NCBI GenBank assembly: GCA_963719805.1
Contig: CAVRDF010000009.1
Coordinates: 372,001 to 436,000 of the forward strand
Direction: 5' to 3'
DNA: 64,000 nucleotides
Origin: JAMXLO01 sp963719805
Lineage (GTDB): Bacteria > Pseudomonadota > Alphaproteobacteria > Acetobacterales > Acetobacteraceae
Shown here: positions 62,839-64,000 of the stretch, one piece after another
Numbering within the stretch: the first letter of the stretch is position 1
How the letters are laid out: each line of letters begins with the position of its first letter
Translations under genes and position numbers: made by a program
Notes under the pieces: generated by a model
Told to the model about the DNA's origin: nothing
Database searches by the model: none
Seen by the model: only the letters and a program-made list of their open reading frames with translations

Positions 62839-63794
62839 GCTGCCGCTTCGCTGAACCGGATGCGTGGGTTCAACGCGGCATAACAGATATCGGCGACCAG
62901 GTTGGCAACAGCGTAGATAGTGGTGACCACCATCATGCCGGCCTGAAGCAGTGGCAGATCGTGGTGCTCGATCGCATAGACCAGCATCCGTCCCAGGCCG
63001 GGGTAGGCGAAGACGGTTTCGACCACGACCACTCCGCCGATAAGGATACCGGCATCGATCGCCAGGATTGTGATCGTCGGTAGCAATGCATTCGGCAGCG
63101 CGTGCCGCCGTAGCACGAGGGATTCCGGCAGTCCCTTGGCGCGCGCGGCAAGGATATAGCGGCTGTTCAGGGTCTCCAGCATTGACGAGCGCGTCAGGCG
63201 CGAGACGTGCGCAATCAGTCCCATGGCGAGCACGCAGACGGGAAGCACCAGGTGCGACAGCCAACCGAGGAATCCAGCGTCCGAGATCGGGGCATATCCG
63301 GTCGCCGGCAACAGATGCAGCCATGACGCGAACAGCAGGATCGCCAGAATTGCCCAGAAGAAATCCGGCACCGCGATGAACAGAAACTGCGCGAAGGTCA
63401 GCACGCGATCCGACATGGCGCCCTTATGGGTGGCTGCTCGGATGCCGAGCGTGATGCCGATGGTCGCGACCAGAATGAAGCTGATGGCGGCAAGGATCGC
63501 CGATCGGCCGAGTGCGTCGAATATCACCGGACCTGCTGGCCGATCCATCGTCAGCGATTGGCCGAAGTCGCCGTGCAGCATGGCCGTCGCCCAGCGCCAG
63601 TACTGCATGGCGAGCGGATCATTCAGGCCGAGTTTCGCCTCCAGCGTGGCTACCGCGCTCGGCGTGGCGTATTCGCCAAGGATGGCGTAGGCGACGTTGC
63701 CCGGCAGGATGTGGACGATGGCGAAGATCAGTATCGACATCGCCCACACGACGCCTATGACAGCGAGCAGGCGCCGGGCGACATAGAGGATCAC
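62835..63794 (-). CDS. Dipeptide/oligopeptide ABC transporter permease, DppB-like
   Basis: 319 residues. The DppB start ILYVARRLLAVIGVVWAMSILIFAIVHILPGN, the GLNDPLAMQYWRWATAMLHGDFGQSL region (about residues 63-88), the EAA loop ARAKGLPESLVLRRHALPNALLPTI (about 213-237) and the closing LVADICYAALNPRIRF. The start is a GTG at 63794 overlapping the binding-protein stop as GTGA. Both permeases therefore use GTG in identical GTGA overlaps. Confidence 0.9.
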   Translation of the reverse strand: MILYVARRLLAVIGVVWAMSILIFAIVHILPGNVAYAILGEYATPSAVATLEAKLGLNDPLAMQYWRWATAMLHGDFGQSLTMDRPAGPVIFDALGRSAILAAISFILVATIGITLGIRAATHKGAMSDRVLTFAQFLFIAVPDFFWAILAILLFASWLHLLPATGYAPISDAGFLGWLSHLVLPVCVLAMGLIAHVSRLTRSSMLETLNSRYILAARAKGLPESLVLRRHALPNALLPTITILAIDAGILIGGVVVVETVFAYPGLGRMLVYAIEHHDLPLLQAGMMVVTTIYAVANLVADICYAALNPRIRFSEAAA

Positions 63795-64000
63795 GCGACA
63801 GTAGCGTGCCGCAGATCGAACCAGCGCATCGGATGCGTCGCCACGTTCTGCACGCCTTTGTGATAGGCGCACGCGAAGTTCACAGCGTAGGCAATGAAGC
63901 CCGGTGGGTCATCGAACATCGCCTGTTGCATGGCGAGGTACTGCGCCTTCTGCTTCTCCGGATCGCCGGTCAGCCGTGCCGCATCCAGCGCCTTGTCCAC
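63791..64000 (-). CDS. ABC transporter substrate-binding protein, family 5, C-terminal fragment
   Basis: The last 69 residues of a peptide/nickel-binding protein, cut by the window edge: ARLTGDPEKQKAQYLAMQQAMFDDPPGFIAYAVNFACAYHKGVQN, a typical C-terminal helical segment of DppA/OppA-like proteins. It is first in the operon binding protein-dppB-dppC-ATPase. Ligand unknown. Confidence 0.78.
   Translation of the reverse strand: MDKALDAARLTGDPEKQKAQYLAMQQAMFDDPPGFIAYAVNFACAYHKGVQNVATHPMRWFDLRHATVA

Noticed and set aside
1..64000. tRNA genes, CRISPR arrays, insertion sequences, prophage or integrase genes
   Set aside because: I looked for TPsiC-arm patterns, regular repeats and transposase or integrase motifs and saw none.

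Overview
The window is GC-rich, densely packed chromosomal DNA from an alphaproteobacterium, most likely Rhodospirillales/Acetobacteraceae. The indications are the order SRP RNA-dnaX-ybaB-recR, a speF-type leader in front of a type III ornithine decarboxylase, homospermidine synthase, hopanoid genes (hpnH, hpnI, hpnJ) mixed with isoprenoid genes (dxs, ispA, ispH), and twin CCAAGGGG..CCCCTTGG hairpins of a kind I associate with Acetobacteraceae. I see no tRNA, rRNA, CRISPR array, insertion sequence or prophage.

Layout. 0-12 kb: a partial class III CoA transferase, a decayed methionine-synthase-like gene, an SMP-30 lactonase, a methyltransferase, an MFS pump with 5-oxoprolinase subunits pxpB/pxpC, a GGDEF/EAL sensor and argE. 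11.5-18.4 kb: a DUF488 protein, a lipoprotein, nudC, an RMD1/DUF155-like protein, then a polyamine block (homospermidine synthase, agmatinase, leader RNA, ornithine decarboxylase). 18.4-20.9 kb: a LysR regulator divergent from a DUF1127 peptide and a CmcJ-like oxygenase. 20.9-23.9 kb: SRP RNA, dnaX, ybaB, recR. 23.9-32.4 kb: Tat amine oxidase, amidase with a GatC/AtzG-like partner, an orphan UgpC-type ATPase, metW, leuA with a leucine-rich leader peptide, and hemN behind an FNR/FixK-like box. 32.5-39.7 kb: an MFS symporter, a 2OG oxygenase with an alkyltransferase, and an SsuABC/TauABC-like importer with a SnoaL protein and a FAD oxidase. 39.9-50 kb: hybrid histidine kinase, hpnJ-hpnI-dxs-ispA facing ispH-hpnH. 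50-64 kb: aldolase, MaoC, acyl-CoA dehydrogenase, trmO, luciferase-like monooxygenase, a full CoA transferase, an aldo/keto reductase, M20 and M28 peptidases, two Flp pilins, and a dipeptide/oligopeptide ABC importer running off the right edge.

The most unexpected signal is in the breaks. Nine genes have broken reading frames. In six of the eight singly broken genes, removing one or two G residues directly 5' of a GTAC tetranucleotide restores a conserved family motif. A seventh break also sits on GTAC. This points to a sequence-specific process, most simply a base-calling artefact at a modified GTAC motif, so those genes are probably intact in the organism. The methionine-synthase-like gene differs: it carries four indels, none at GTAC, and looks like a true pseudogene.

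Regulatory elements proposed from sequence: a leuA attenuator with a 34-residue leader peptide, the speF leader, an FNR/FixK box before hemN, a T-N11-A dyad between the LysR gene and the DUF1127 gene, and a dispersed GTCATTGCGAG-type repeat that lies where the agmatinase ribosome-binding site should be.
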